The notes below the pieces were generated by a model. The model made no database searches, was not told where the DNA came from, and worked only from the letters and a program-made list of their open reading frames with translations. Positions 23,494 through 33,599 of a stretch of DNA of 64,000 bases are shown piece by piece. Numbering within the stretch: position 1 is the first letter of the stretch; each line of letters begins with the position of its first letter. Both the position numbers and the translations under genes were made by a program. Origin of the DNA: Diaprepes abbreviatus (lineage: Eukaryota > Arthropoda > Insecta > Coleoptera > Curculionidae); assembly GCA_034092305.1 (NCBI GenBank), contig JASJET010000057.1, positions 15,303,501 through 15,367,500 on the forward strand, written 5' to 3'.

Positions 23494-23497
<4 letters not shown>

Positions 23498-23559
<62 letters not shown>
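23498..23559. repeat. (TA)n microsatellite, ~62 bp
   Basis: Right boundary of the fold-back element; a DD41D transposase fragment begins just beyond it. Confidence 0.97.
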
Positions 23560-23565
<6 letters not shown>

Positions 23566-23589
23566 TACATCGCTGACTATTATTCTATT

Positions 23590-24020
23590 ACCCAACAAGG
23601 CAACCCACACATTAAACCAAAATCGTTTTTGTCACCCTATTTATTTGTTGGTGAGTGTTCTGATCTGCCCACAGGTGATTATTCCGGCGATTAAATATAT
23701 CAGCAGTAGTTATTCTTGACTTATCCGTCCATATAATATCATTAAAGAAATAAATCATTATTTCGTAACAAATCGATGTACCAATTACAGAAGTTGTCTT
23801 CGTTCTGGATCGCCAGGGAGAAGAAGCTGAGTTTTCCTTGCCTTGTAACAGTTAAACTTATTTTCTCGTAAAATTTTTAATGATTTTTTTACGAGAAATC
23901 CAACATCCATTTTAATAATTCTGCTCAAAGTTGAAGGATTTGCTGTAACACATGCAATAAGATTTATAATTTCATTCTCTTTACATTCTATTTTATACGT
24001 TCATGGCTTTTTAAAGGATT
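23590..24020 (-). pseudogene. Tc1/mariner (DD41D-like) transposase, N-terminal fragment
   Basis: Minus-strand translation across frames gives NEIINLIACVTANPSTLSRI, KKSLKILRENKFNCYKA, LLLPGDPERR, then WTDKSRITTAGIFNRRNNHL and WADQN-THQ. The last part corresponds to SDESRFTNNGMFN...YWAQQN in the better copy at 57.9-58.9 kb, so it includes the region of the first catalytic aspartate (here D in TDKSR). Homology is lost toward the (TA)n tract at 23,559, where the C-terminal half is missing. Stops and frameshifts are present. This is an older or different subfamily than the 58-kb copy. Confidence 0.65.
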
Positions 24021-24483
24021 CAAAATTGATTAAGTTTTCTTCTAGTATCCGGATACCATTCAAAATATAAATCAGAGGCTCTCTACTTGTATTTATTTCA
24101 CTCAATATAACATTCTACCGTATTTTATTTTTCGAAATTTTTAAAACTTTCCACTTTAAGCTTTTAAACAGATAAATTGCAAGTTGGCAAGCTAATAAAC
24201 CTCAAACTGACAGTCGAATAAGTGATTCTTTTATTTATATATCACAGCCTACTATTTTTTCGAACTCAAAAAATGTTCTTAGCAGTGATCTATGGAAATG
24301 ATTTAAGTATTTAGATATTCTTTCTAATCGAGATCAGAGAGATACTATTTATTATATTATATACTAAAAGTGAAGAAACTGCGATTAAAAAAATGAACTA
24401 AATGATTTTATATTATATCAATATATATCAGTTTATATTGACAATATAATACATTCTAAGAGAAATGCAAAAAAAAATATGTA

Positions 24484-24777
24484 GAAAAATTGAGGGTGTT
24501 CCGTTTAAAAAATTCAAACTTGTTATATCTCCGTAATTAAAACTAAAATTAAAAATCTGATTACACCACTGGATTCTTCAGAAAAAAAGTACCATAAGAA
24601 TGCTTTATTAGTTTTATTGTAGTTGCTATGATAAATAAAATATGGGACATATTAAAAAATTGTAAAATTCTAAAATAAAAAAACTTTCTCAAAAAAAAAG
24701 GCACGTAACTACTTTATCAGCTTTTTAAAATCTTTTACGGTTTCCCAGATAGCCATCCAAAATGATCCACCCTGTAC
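24484..24777. mobile_element. possible mariner-type MITE
   Basis: The left end GGGTGTTCCGTTTAAAA and the right end (reverse complement CAGGGTGGATCATTTTGG) form an imperfect inverted pair of the GGGTG-type seen in Tc1/mariner MITEs. No clear TA duplication is visible on the left. The interior is AT-rich and non-coding. Confidence 0.35.
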
Positions 24778-24799
24778 ACTTGTAATATTAATTTCAATT

Positions 24800-25559
24800 A
24801 ATTTTACCATTTTCTAACGATTTAGAATTTTGGGAATGTTGCGGTTTTAATATTTAAGTAGGGGTTAATGATGGAATGGATTATTGGGCTGTGCTAAATC
24901 TCGTCACATACATTTATATGTTAAACCAATATCAGCGACCATTTTAAATTCGGAAAATTAGAGAGATATTCCGATTGAATATTTGTGGTTAACCTAACAG
25001 GCAAAAATGCAGGGGTTAGATATTTGAGATATTTTAGAAATTTGAACCTATTAAAGGAACGTGGTGAATGTGTAATTATTGAATATTTAGATGCTTTATA
25101 AAAATCAGGATATTTATCAATTATTCAGGATTTCATTTTTCGTGGGAAAAGATAACAGTTAAACACAACTGTCCAACTAAATGTTTTAGTTTTGATGACA
25201 ACTGATTCAAGTTTATAAGAGAGAGAAAAAAATTATTTTTTACACGAAACTATGTAGTTATCCTATTCCTGTAACAGTTTTTTTGCGTAAACTCCATGAC
25301 TTTATTTTATTTTGATTGCATGACTATTTGCATATTCTTAGAACGTTAATTTTATTTAATTGATTAAGAGCAATGGACCTACATATTCTTATTTGATACA
25401 AATTACTTTTATCAACATTGCTGTTTGATTTAAAAGTTCTCTTATTATTAATAATGAAAATTTTATTGTTGTGCTCGCCAAAAATTTTTTTAACAGTGAA
25501 AATTAACAAAAATACAAGAAAGGAAAAACATAAAACTGGAAATACTGGCAAAAAGCAAT
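24800..25559. other. no recognised feature
   Basis: AT-rich non-coding sequence. Confidence 0.5.
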
Positions 25560-25980
25560 ATTGAAGAAAAGTAAAAAGTAGAAAAAGAACATAACCTCAA
25601 AAACTAGGAAGCAGAAAGAAGTGAAAGGAACGATAAGAGATTTTATGTACATTAAAGATTTAGTCAAGAGAGCACAACAAGCAGCACAAAGAAAGGATAT
25701 GAGAGAACTACACAAAACCTCTACAAGAATGGAGAGATTTACAAAACAGAAAAGTAAATTCAGATGGGATAAATTAAGTATTAGGAATATAGAAAAAATG
25801 AACAACTCTTGGAGAGAACGAAGGGCCGGTACAACCAGAACAAATACTAGAGGAGTAGAAGGAGAAGAAGTAAGAAAGAAAGGAAATAGAACAAGCAATC
25901 ACCATGCTAAAAATATTAAAGCAGCAGGAATTAAGCAATTAATAGGGGGAGTGTTATATACATTTATTATTTAATAAAAT
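25560..25980 (+). pseudogene. LINE polyprotein fragment (endonuclease-RT linker)
   Basis: The 117-codon ORF at 25,621-25,974 begins with IRDFMYIKDLVKRAQQAAQR and KDMRELHKTSTRM. This resembles the helical linker between endonuclease and reverse transcriptase in L2/CR1/RTE-like LINEs (pattern ..LA..AE.AA...D...LY..T). No RT motif follows and the later part is low-complexity and basic. It may come from the same broad LINE type as the fragment at 32-610, but they do not overlap in protein position, so this cannot be tested here. Confidence 0.45.
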
Positions 25981-26079
25981 ATGGGGAGAAGAAAACATAC
26001 ATATTATTACTTTTCAATATAGTTTTTCTATATTTCTACACATTTTTATCGACATTTAATTAAAGCTTCTAAATTACTT

Positions 26080-26480
26080 AAGAAATAATGGCTTTTTAGT
26101 GTCAATATGCTCAAAGTTGAATTGTTTTTCTCATAAATATGCCTTTAATTTTAAAAAGAAAAAATAATCTGAGGGGGGTAGGTCGGGGCTATATGGGGGA
26201 TGACTGAGTTCAGTGAAGTTGCCATTTCTTGCTTGGAAATCACAGAGGTGTTGACGTATGCAATGTAGCGAAGTACCGAACACTTCGGCTGAATTTTCCT
26301 CGTCATTTCTTGGTAATTGGTTTATTAGTAGAATAGCTGGGCGATTCCAAAAAATAGTGGCCCCAAATTGACCAATCTTAATTGTTGTAAATTATGGGCA
26401 AAAGTCGCCGTAAAATTCATACGATCTGTAATTTGCATAGGCTACCTTCTTTAGTAAGAAATTTTATAACAGCGCGATTT
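26080..26480 (-). pseudogene. mariner transposase C-terminal remnant
   Basis: The minus strand reads SHPPYSPDLPPSDYFFFLKLKAYL around 26,210-26,140, the region of the third catalytic aspartate (SPD..PSD) in mariner transposases, followed by a stop. Weakly matching sequence extends upstream toward 26,480. The second-aspartate block (HDNA or similar) is not recognisable. Too short for a subfamily assignment. Confidence 0.65.
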
Positions 26481-26767
26481 TCAAGTTTTGACATTTTTAA
26501 AAATTACTCGATACTGATCGATTATGGCCACAGTCATAATTAAACTGACGCAGTAGCAGCAAGTTGATATCATGTATTAGACTTGTTGAAACTTGTGTCT
26601 GTTTTATTCGTAGGAGAGTTTTGGCATTAAAAGTTTTTTACTTTATGCGGCTAGGGATACAAGTAGCGCACTATGTAAATACTCAAATTTTTTATAATTT
26701 TATAGAGCTAAGCAATCAGTAAAAATATTTGTAGCGTAATCAAATTACGTTAAAAACCCACGACGTT

Positions 26768-27480
26768 AGATTGTAATTGTATATAGAGATCTGAAAACTG
26801 GAATGTATCCCGGACGATGGTGGTAATAAGTGGTTATCTATATATCATAAAAAAAGTTGTAAGAAAAACTATAAAGTTTTTTAGAAAATATTTCAGACCA
26901 AAATTGTGCGAATTTGAAAAACTAACAAAATGCAAAACATGGATTTAAATAATTTATTTATAATGTATCAACATTTTTTGGACAATCTCTAATATAAGGG
27001 CCAAATTTTGATACAATTTTCTGTAGAACCGCCAAAAAAATGGCACTGGTCCTGACACGGGATTTTATTACTTAACCTATTTCTGGAACAAGCCTACAGA
27101 TGAACTTGAAATTTTAAGCCATAATTTTATACTATAAGACTCTTATTTTCCACATGTGAAAAAAGTTTTTCATTAGGCATAAACAATTTCATTTGTTAAT
27201 GATTTTAAAAAGTTTTTTTGGCAATAATATTTAAACGAATTATGCGATTTGATGTTTTGTAGCTCATGTTGTAGGTTTTTCAAATGTGCACAACTTTTGT
27301 CTGTAAAACATTTTCCTAAAAACTTTATAGCTTTTCATATAACAAGAAAATAACATTTTTTACACCTTAGTTTATTAACAAATTTTCCCACAACTTTTTT
27401 TATAATTCCACTTATTACTCAATACCATCGTCCCGAATACATCCGACTTTTCAGACCTCTGTATACAATTACTATTGGTG
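26768..27480. mobile_element. long imperfect inverted repeat, probable non-autonomous transposon
   Basis: The left arm starts TTGTAATTGTATATAGAGATC near 26,770 and runs to about 26,940. Its inverted partner runs from about 27,480 back to 27,240 (AGGTCTGAAAAGTCGG, GGGACGATGGTA, AATAAGTGG, AAAAAAAGTTGT, AAGCTATAAAGTTTTTAG, TGAAAAACCTACAA in reverse complement). Identity is around 70-80% with indels. There is no coding sequence. I did not find a convincing TSD. Confidence 0.55.
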
Positions 27481-27489
27481 CAAACCTTT

Positions 27490-28077
27490 ATTTGATGTTG
27501 TATTTTTTCCGCATAATTTTACAAATTTATAGCTGTTTTTTGTCAGAAAATAATTATAAGTTTTTTAGCTCGTTTAAAGTTCTCGGTTCTCAATCGGTTC
27601 ATTTGTTCATTTGCAACGACGCCTCTAATATAATCCATGGTGTTTGCAGGAGGTTCCCATTAATGACTACTGATTATTTTAATATAATCATGTTGGATGA
27701 AATAGATATGCTTTTTGTTGAATTACAGTTTTTTATTGCTGTTTTATAGCAGATTTTCTTTTCCTGTCGGCAGACCTTTGCGGAGCTTACGTTTGGTAAT
27801 GGATCAATCGAAAGAAAAGGAAAGGAAGGAAAACTTGTTAGGTTTTTACAATTAGATTTTTTAAAGTGTCTTAAAATCCAGTATAAATGTTGAAGTATTT
27901 TTAGTTCGTAAATACTCGGGTGTTTCTATATACCTCTATTTACGAAACAAAATTTTAGATAGATATAATATAACACGTACACTTTCTCTAAAAAGTGATG
28001 TGTAAAATAAATCAGAGTATATGTACATAATATGTAGTACCTCAGTACACTTATATCTGTGCCGCAACTGACCACTG
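27490..28077. other. no recognised feature
   Basis: Sequence between the inverted-repeat element and the Transib left terminus; nothing identified. Confidence 0.5.
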
Positions 28078-28110
28078 CACCAACGAGCATTTAGCCTCAA
28101 AAACCGGACA
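28078..28110 (+). repeat. Transib left terminal repeat (12-spacer RSS-like)
   Basis: Heptamer position CACCAAC (28,078-28,084), 12-bp spacer GAGCATTTAGCC, nonamer position TCAAAAACC (28,097-28,105). The nonamer matches the V(D)J RSS consensus ACAAAAACC at 8 of 9 positions. Confidence 0.8.
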
Positions 28111-28351
28111 AAAAGGAGAAATGGAAAACTATACAAGTAATCATCGGAATTATTTTTTTTGTATACCTGAGTAATCGTACTATCATAAGATTATGATAAA
28201 GTGGCCCCTCCCCGCCACTACGCTCCGCACAGTTAATTGCAATCTAAGCTTCGTTCACTACGCACCCATTTGTTCTTGATAGATTTTTTTTAGACTTGTG
28301 TTTGGTGTTTAGCATTTTGTAAAGTGAATATTAAAAAATTTTTTTTTTGTG

Positions 28352-30530
28352 ATGGAATCTGAAAAACAAGGTATATATTTAATTTTAATATATATTATTT
28401 AAAAATATAATGACTGTTTAGTATTCTTATGGACCTAGAACAATATGCAAGAAAATTTTCTATTTTTTTGCATTTTCTTTTTAACTAATTAGTGTTTTTG
28501 AAAATGTTCCGAGCTAGAGCGGGCTACAATTCTTTTTTTATAATAAACTATAAACATTAGCCATATTATAACAGTCAAAATATTTTCCACATGTTTCCAC
28601 CTCTTAAAAAAACGGCTTTGAGTTCCACTTTTTTTGCAATAATTTTGGTTATTTTTTACTTACATACATATTTTTTTCCTGTAGGTACAGATTTGACATC
28701 AAATGTTATTGAGATATATCGGAAAACACTATACATGCTTTTTAAACAAAGCACATCCAGAACACTTGAAGATAAAATATCATTTATGGAACATAAGCTC
28801 CACGAAATGATAAAATGTCCCCAAAACGAGTACCATACCTTAAGTCACGATTTAAAACATTTTAATAGTAATTTGAAGAAGAGATGGATATCATCTAACT
28901 ATATTGAAGAAATATTTTTGAAAAAAAAAACGGGAAATGGCTTAATACATCAATATCAGTACATAACTGGGCTACGAATTCTACGGGACGTCCAAGGAAG
29001 CATTTCCAAGAATTATATGATCGTAGTAAACGACGAAATATAAAAGAACTCCGCGAACAGGTACCTGTTGAGGAACTTACCTATGCAGCCAGCGTAAGTC
29101 AACGAACGTCTGGAAATGGCGCAGCCTCCAAACTTATAATAGATACAACTTCAACACCAAGAGCCAAACGTTGCAAAAAGGTAATAAATACTGCTCTAAT
29201 TAGAGAAGCAAAGAAACTCTGCTATCCAAAACCAGAGTCAATCCGAGTTACAGAGACGAGTGTTGAAGTTGTGCTTCAGGACCTACTTGATCACACAGTA
29301 AAGAAACTTTATCTTTATCTTGAGGATGTTCTTCAAAGCTGCGATGCAGAAGAATTAGAGAACCTAAAACTTATAACAAAATGGGGCTGTGATGGATCTC
29401 ATCAAATTCCTTATCTGTTGATCTGTTTTCAGATAGCTCGAACGATGACTCGAACATATTCTAAAGCTCATTGGTGCCGTTAAGACTGCAGTCACATATT
29501 GGGGATAGGATGTTATGGTAAAATCCCACACCATCATCCACTCGATTTTGCCGGCCAATCCGCATTCGATTTCTTCAAGAAGCTGTGGATATTACGAAGA
29601 AAGAAATAAAGTATGTCGAAGACCAAGCAAATCATCTGCTGAAGACCAAAATAGAAAAGTTAAATGGAATTATCTTCGTGCGTCATGTTTTGCTCCTAAC
29701 CATGGTGGATGCCAAGGTGTGCAATGCGGCAACTGATACTTCATCTACCATGAAATGTTATATATGTGGAAAAACAAATTTGGAGGATCCTCAGTCATTA
29801 AGATTCGGTTTGTCGATTCTTCATGCAAGAATACGCTTGTTTAAAACAATTTTACATCTTGCATACAACCTTCCTTTAAAAAAATGGCAAGCCCGATCCG
29901 CAGAAGAAAAGGAAGTAGTTAAGAGAACCAAAGAAGAAATCCAGAAAATATATAGGGAAAGAACGGAACTAATAATAGATATACCAAAAGCTGGTTTTGG
30001 AAATACAAACTCGGGCTACACGTCTAGAAGATTCTTCGCTGACTCAGAGTTGGCCTCTAAAATCATAGGCATAAGTAAAGACTTTATTGTGAAACTTAAA
30101 GTGATTTTGGAAGCGAGTTCCTATGGCCACAAAATTCAATTAGATAAGTTCGAGAAACACTACATAAATACACCTACTTTACACAAAATCCTAATGCATT
30201 GAGCGTCAGTAATAAAATATGCCATCTTGCCTATAGACCAGCTATCGGAAGAGGCTGCAGAAGCTCGAAATAAGCAGTACCATTCATACCGAAAACATTT
30301 TTCAAGAAAATTTTCAAAGTTGCACTGCAATCAAGATGTCCTGAATAGGCTGCTTCTCACGTCAGACCCCTTCATAAGTTCTAAAAGGAAACGCAAACAT
30401 AGCAAAAGCCAACCCTTCCTGAGTGAAACTAGAATTGTTAAAACCTGAAGAACTGAATATATCAACAGTTGAAGAGGAAACTGCTGGAATCAATAAATCT
30501 GATGAGTCGGATTGAGCCAATTTGTATTAT
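28352..30530 (+). pseudogene. Transib transposase gene (two-exon start, frameshifted)
   Basis: A plausible first exon is ATGGAATCTGAAAAACAAG (28,352-28,370), followed by donor GTATAT and an intron ending TTTTTTTCCTGTAG at 28,684. Joined in phase it gives MESEKQ-GTDLTSN and continues through DLKHFNSNLKKRW. After a shift near 28,980 come GRPRKHFQELYDRSKRR, VPVEELTYAA and SQRTSGN, then CYPKPESIRVTE and KWGCDGSHQIPY (first aspartate, ~29,385). A second shift leads to MVDAKVCNAATDTSS and CYICGKT (second aspartate, ~29,705), GFGNTNSGYTSRRFF, HKILMH, and QLSEEAAEARNK (third acidic residue, ~30,245), ending LNRLLLTSDPFISS. The order of D, D, E and zinc-binding cysteines agrees with Transib/RAG1 cores. 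At least three frameshifts. Confidence 0.8.
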
Positions 30531-30645
30531 TTATTGATATTATGTGTTTTTTAATAATTTTTCTTTATTCTTATCAAATAACACGTTAACTAAATTCACT
30601 CATGCATTTTTATTAATTTTCCATAAAAAAATAGGTTAAAATAAT

Positions 30646-30680
30646 TTTGTCCGGTTTTTGTGACAAAATGCTCAAATCGC
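30646..30680 (+). repeat. internal copy of the Transib terminus without heptamer
   Basis: In reverse complement it reads GAGCATTTTGTC then ACAAAAACC: the spacer and a perfect RSS nonamer, followed by CGGAC as at the true ends. The seven bases that should be the CAC heptamer are GCGATTT. It lies between the transposase end and the 118-bp tandem array. Confidence 0.7.
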
Positions 30681-30837
30681 GGCAAGCGAATAGAGATTCT
30701 AATCAAAATCTCTGATTTCATTTTGTCACCCTTTACACAAACAACAACAAAAATCTTTTTGGGATTTCCAATTCTTGCATTTAAAATCCCTACAGTTTTT
30801 ACAGTTTTTATCGCTGTACCCTAAGTCAACATATACA

Positions 30838-31185
30838 ACGATACCCATTACGTTTTTTTAATATTACTCCCCTCCCTCTTCCTAAGTTAGCGCCCCGTCA
30901 CCCGATTGGCAAAATAATGCCAGAAATGAAATCGGAGCACCTAAAAACATATAAAACGATACCCATTACGTTTTTTTAATATTACTCCCCTCCCTCTTCC
31001 TAAGTTAGCGCCCCTTCACCCGATTGGTAAAATAAGGCCAGAAATGAAATTGGAGTACCTAAAAATATATAAAACGATAACCATTATCTTTTTTTGATAT
31101 TACTCCCCTCCCCCTCTCCGCCCTAAGTCAGCCCCCCTTCACCCGATTAGTAAAATAATGCCAGAAATCAACTTAGCGCCCTCGA
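30838..31185. repeat. 118-bp tandem repeat, three copies
   Basis: Three consecutive units with period 118 (for example ACCCATTACGTTTTTTTAAT at 30,843 and 30,961; a diverged copy at 31,079). Each includes ATTACTCCCCTCCC and CACCCGATTGG. They lie inside the Transib element near its right end. A related word, GATATCACTCCCCTCCCCCC, occurs once more near 46,392. Confidence 0.85.
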
Positions 31186-31244
31186 AAATCCCTGGATACT
31201 GATTTTGACACGTCTAGAGTCAAAAACAACGACGTTATCAATTT

Positions 31245-31277
31245 AGTCCGGTTTTTTAAGTCAAATGCTCGTTAGTG
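31245..31277 (-). repeat. Transib right terminal repeat
   Basis: Reverse complement: CACTAAC, 12-bp spacer GAGCATTTGACT, then TAAAAAACC, matching the RSS nonamer at 7 of 9 positions. Confidence 0.78.
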
Positions 31278-31282
31278 CACTG

Positions 31283-32239
31283 TATAAATTTAAACGTGTC
31301 CACTATTATTCATGGTTGAGACTGATTGACACCCGTAGTTGAATCGGAAACCAATTTACAGGAAGCAAAAGCAAAGCAAAGCATCAAATTGTGAAATTTT
31401 TTTTATCGTCTGGTAGAGGCTATCGATTTTTTTTTATTTCCCTTGTAAGAGACTAAGCAGTTGTAAAGTTAATGATATGAAAGAAATGCTCTGGAAAATT
31501 GCAATTACAAACATTTACGCCTGGCTTTTAATAGGTAGCTTAAATACTCTCGAATTAGTGTTTAGGGATTTGTGTGCGGTAAACTAACAACCTCTGGGCT
31601 GAGATGAACCCCGTTTCTGCAAATGTTTAATTTAGTAATTATGTGCTGGTTAGTTTGAGCATGAAAAATAATTAATAAGGATGTTTAATTTAAAAAACAT
31701 TTAAAAAATCATTTGTTATTTAGGAGGACATTTCCTATTTTAAATTTTTGTTCTGATGACAATACTGGAATAATTCAGGTCGGTTGTAACGGTTTAATTT
31801 TAATTATGATTTATTTCATAGTCTAAAAATATCTGTGGATTGTATATTTGATTTGGTTAATTTATGAAACAGTAAGGAAGTAGAAAGCCCGAAATAATAG
31901 GTATTTCTCACAACTTTATATTAAAAAAAAAAACAGGTATGTAGAATGATCTGCGATCACCTTTGGTGAACTCAACTAAAAACAAGCCTATCTGTCTATA
32001 ACAAGAGAAGATAAATAAATATATCTTACTCTGATGCAATTAAAATGAAATGAAATCGCCGTCCATTGCATGAGTTGAGTTGATGTTGAAAGATATTTCG
32101 TGTTCAGCATTATTGGCGTCTATGACGACAACATCAGTAGTCTGTGGACACAACAAAATTCATAATTTAACGCTAGCTTTTATCAAGATGAATTTAAATA
32201 CTGATCTTTTACCCCTAAGCTATTCAAAATAAGAATTGA
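31283..32239. other. no recognised feature
   Basis: AT-rich non-coding sequence right of the Transib. Confidence 0.5.
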
Positions 32240-32580
32240 AGAAAATCAATAGCTTATTTTACTACATAAATGCCTACATCTCTATACATTTTTCCCAACG
32301 ATGCTCCAACATTTTTAGCGGTTTCTGAAAGATTTGGAGACATGCTATAGTTATTGGGGGCAGGTAAGGTGAATAAGACGGTTTTTAGAGTAATTCAAAT
32401 CCTGCTTCTGCAATAGCACCCAGGACAGTTCAAGATGCTTGACGGGCCTATTATCCTGATGGAAGAGCATTCTTTTGTTAATATTCTTCTGCGTTATTAT
32501 TTGATTAGATCCCATAATTTCGAAATCATTTGGGCATAATAAAGTGTGGTCATGGTGTGCCCTTTTTTTAAATAATTAAA
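32240..32580 (-). pseudogene. mariner transposase C-terminal remnant
   Basis: On the minus strand MLFHQDNRPVKH (near 32,470) matches the second-aspartate block and is followed by an L-L-Q-K-Q-D-L-N segment. The terminal LKMLEHRWEKCIEM (near 32,300) is typical for the last residues of mariner transposases. The third-aspartate segment between them is unrecognisable, so the copy is strongly decayed. Confidence 0.55.
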
Positions 32581-33074
32581 AATGATCAGTTGGGCATCCG
32601 AAAAACGGAGTCCATAACCTTTTCAGCCCTTACAATGTATATACTCTGTAGATGAAGAATATTCTATTTATCTGAACTATATAATTCACCTTTCATGTCT
32701 GTTCAATATTTTCAGAAGATTTTTAATAGAGTACATTTTTACTTTATCCAACCTGGAATAAAAGTGGACAAAAAGAAAATAAATTTCCGGTTTTAAATTA
32801 GACAGAAATGGATTTACTGCAGGTGCACAGGATGAGATTAAAGAAAAATTTTCTAGGAAAAGGAAAAAAGAATAAAATTTCTGATAGTCGATAATATGGT
32901 ATTTAGTTTAAAGGAAGGTCTTTTAAAAATGATTTGGTGAATGATTAAATGAAAAAATTACTTTTCTGCGAACAAATTTAAGTTTTCATCTAAATATAGT
33001 ATATACGAGAGTAGCCGTTTATATTTCGGAAATAATAATAAAAAAAAAAACAAATATTTATCATTGAAAATGGT

Positions 33075-33400
33075 TTAAGTGGTTTTCAGAAAATTCTTCA
33101 CCATGATCAATATACGTTTGGAGGCGTTTGAACTAATTTGAGAATCATTTTTACCACTGTGTATCCCCAAATCATGGTTTGTGAAAACCTCATATGGCGT
33201 AGAAAATCGTTCATCACCCAGTTTGTTCTTCATGTACGGGAGCAAAAAGAAGTCATTAGGATTCAAATTAAGGCAGATGAGCCATTAATTCTATATTTTA
33301 AGTAGTCTAAAATCACTTATTTGAGTTAGTGTCTGAGAGCTCGCATTGTCGTAGTGGAGAAAGATCCGTCGTAGCCGCTTTGTTTTTCTTAATTCACCGA
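33075..33400 (-). pseudogene. second mariner C-terminal remnant
   Basis: The minus strand carries LNPNDFFLLPYMKNKLGDER and FSTPYEVF, a typical block just after the third catalytic aspartate of irritans-like mariners (N-D-F-F here). Upstream, in another frame, LHYDNASSQT near 33,350 resembles the HHDNA..H second-aspartate motif. The C-terminal LISSNASKRI does not match well. It is a separate insertion from the one at 32.24-32.58 kb because both contain the C-terminal region. Confidence 0.65.
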
Positions 33401-33599
33401 GGAGTTCCGGTTAACAAATGGTCGTTTACCATTCAGAATTGACAGTTCCACGACTCTCTAAAAGCTCTTTAATACTTTCACGCCCGTTCTATTTAAATTT
33501 GGAATTTAGCGAGAAATCTTATGCCTCCGCTATCTATAGGCATCAGTTTTAACCGGAGCGTGGTTTCGCTAAATTTCTGTACCGGTATTCTTTGTCGAT

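Larger units (their letters stand above)
20194..23497. mobile_element. large fold-back element between (TA)n tracts, carrying a nested PLE
   Basis: Without the nested PLE (20,559-22,350 plus TSD) this is about 1.5 kb made mostly of two inverted arms. The left tip at 20,194-20,540 pairs with 23,497 down to about 23,170: shared words include CCAATTTGTTTCAAAACACAT, TTGGTATTTCTCATTACAAT and ATGGCGGATTCAAGAT. Further in, AAATTTCAGTTAATATATTTTC at about 22,450 pairs with its reverse complement near 23,190. No ORF is visible. Both tips end at (TA)n tracts. ATGGCGG words are repeated several times, as in the array at 686-1602. Superfamily unknown. Confidence 0.75.
28078..31277 (+). mobile_element. 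Transib element with CACTG target duplication and RSS-like ends
   Basis: The left end starts CACCAAC at 28,078 and the right end, in reverse complement, starts CACTAAC at 31,277. Both continue GAGCATTT and reach an A-rich nonamer and CCGGAC. The 5-bp duplication CACTG is perfect at 28,073-28,077 and 31,278-31,282. A 5-bp TSD and CAC termini are hallmarks of Transib, the superfamily related to RAG1. The interior carries a frameshifted transposase on the plus strand, then a tandem array of 118-bp units before the right end. Structurally the copy is complete at 3,200 bp, but the transposase is dead. Confidence 0.88.

Noticed and set aside
30838..31185. CRISPR-like array
   Set aside because: Three contiguous 118-bp units without spacers, inside a eukaryotic transposon.
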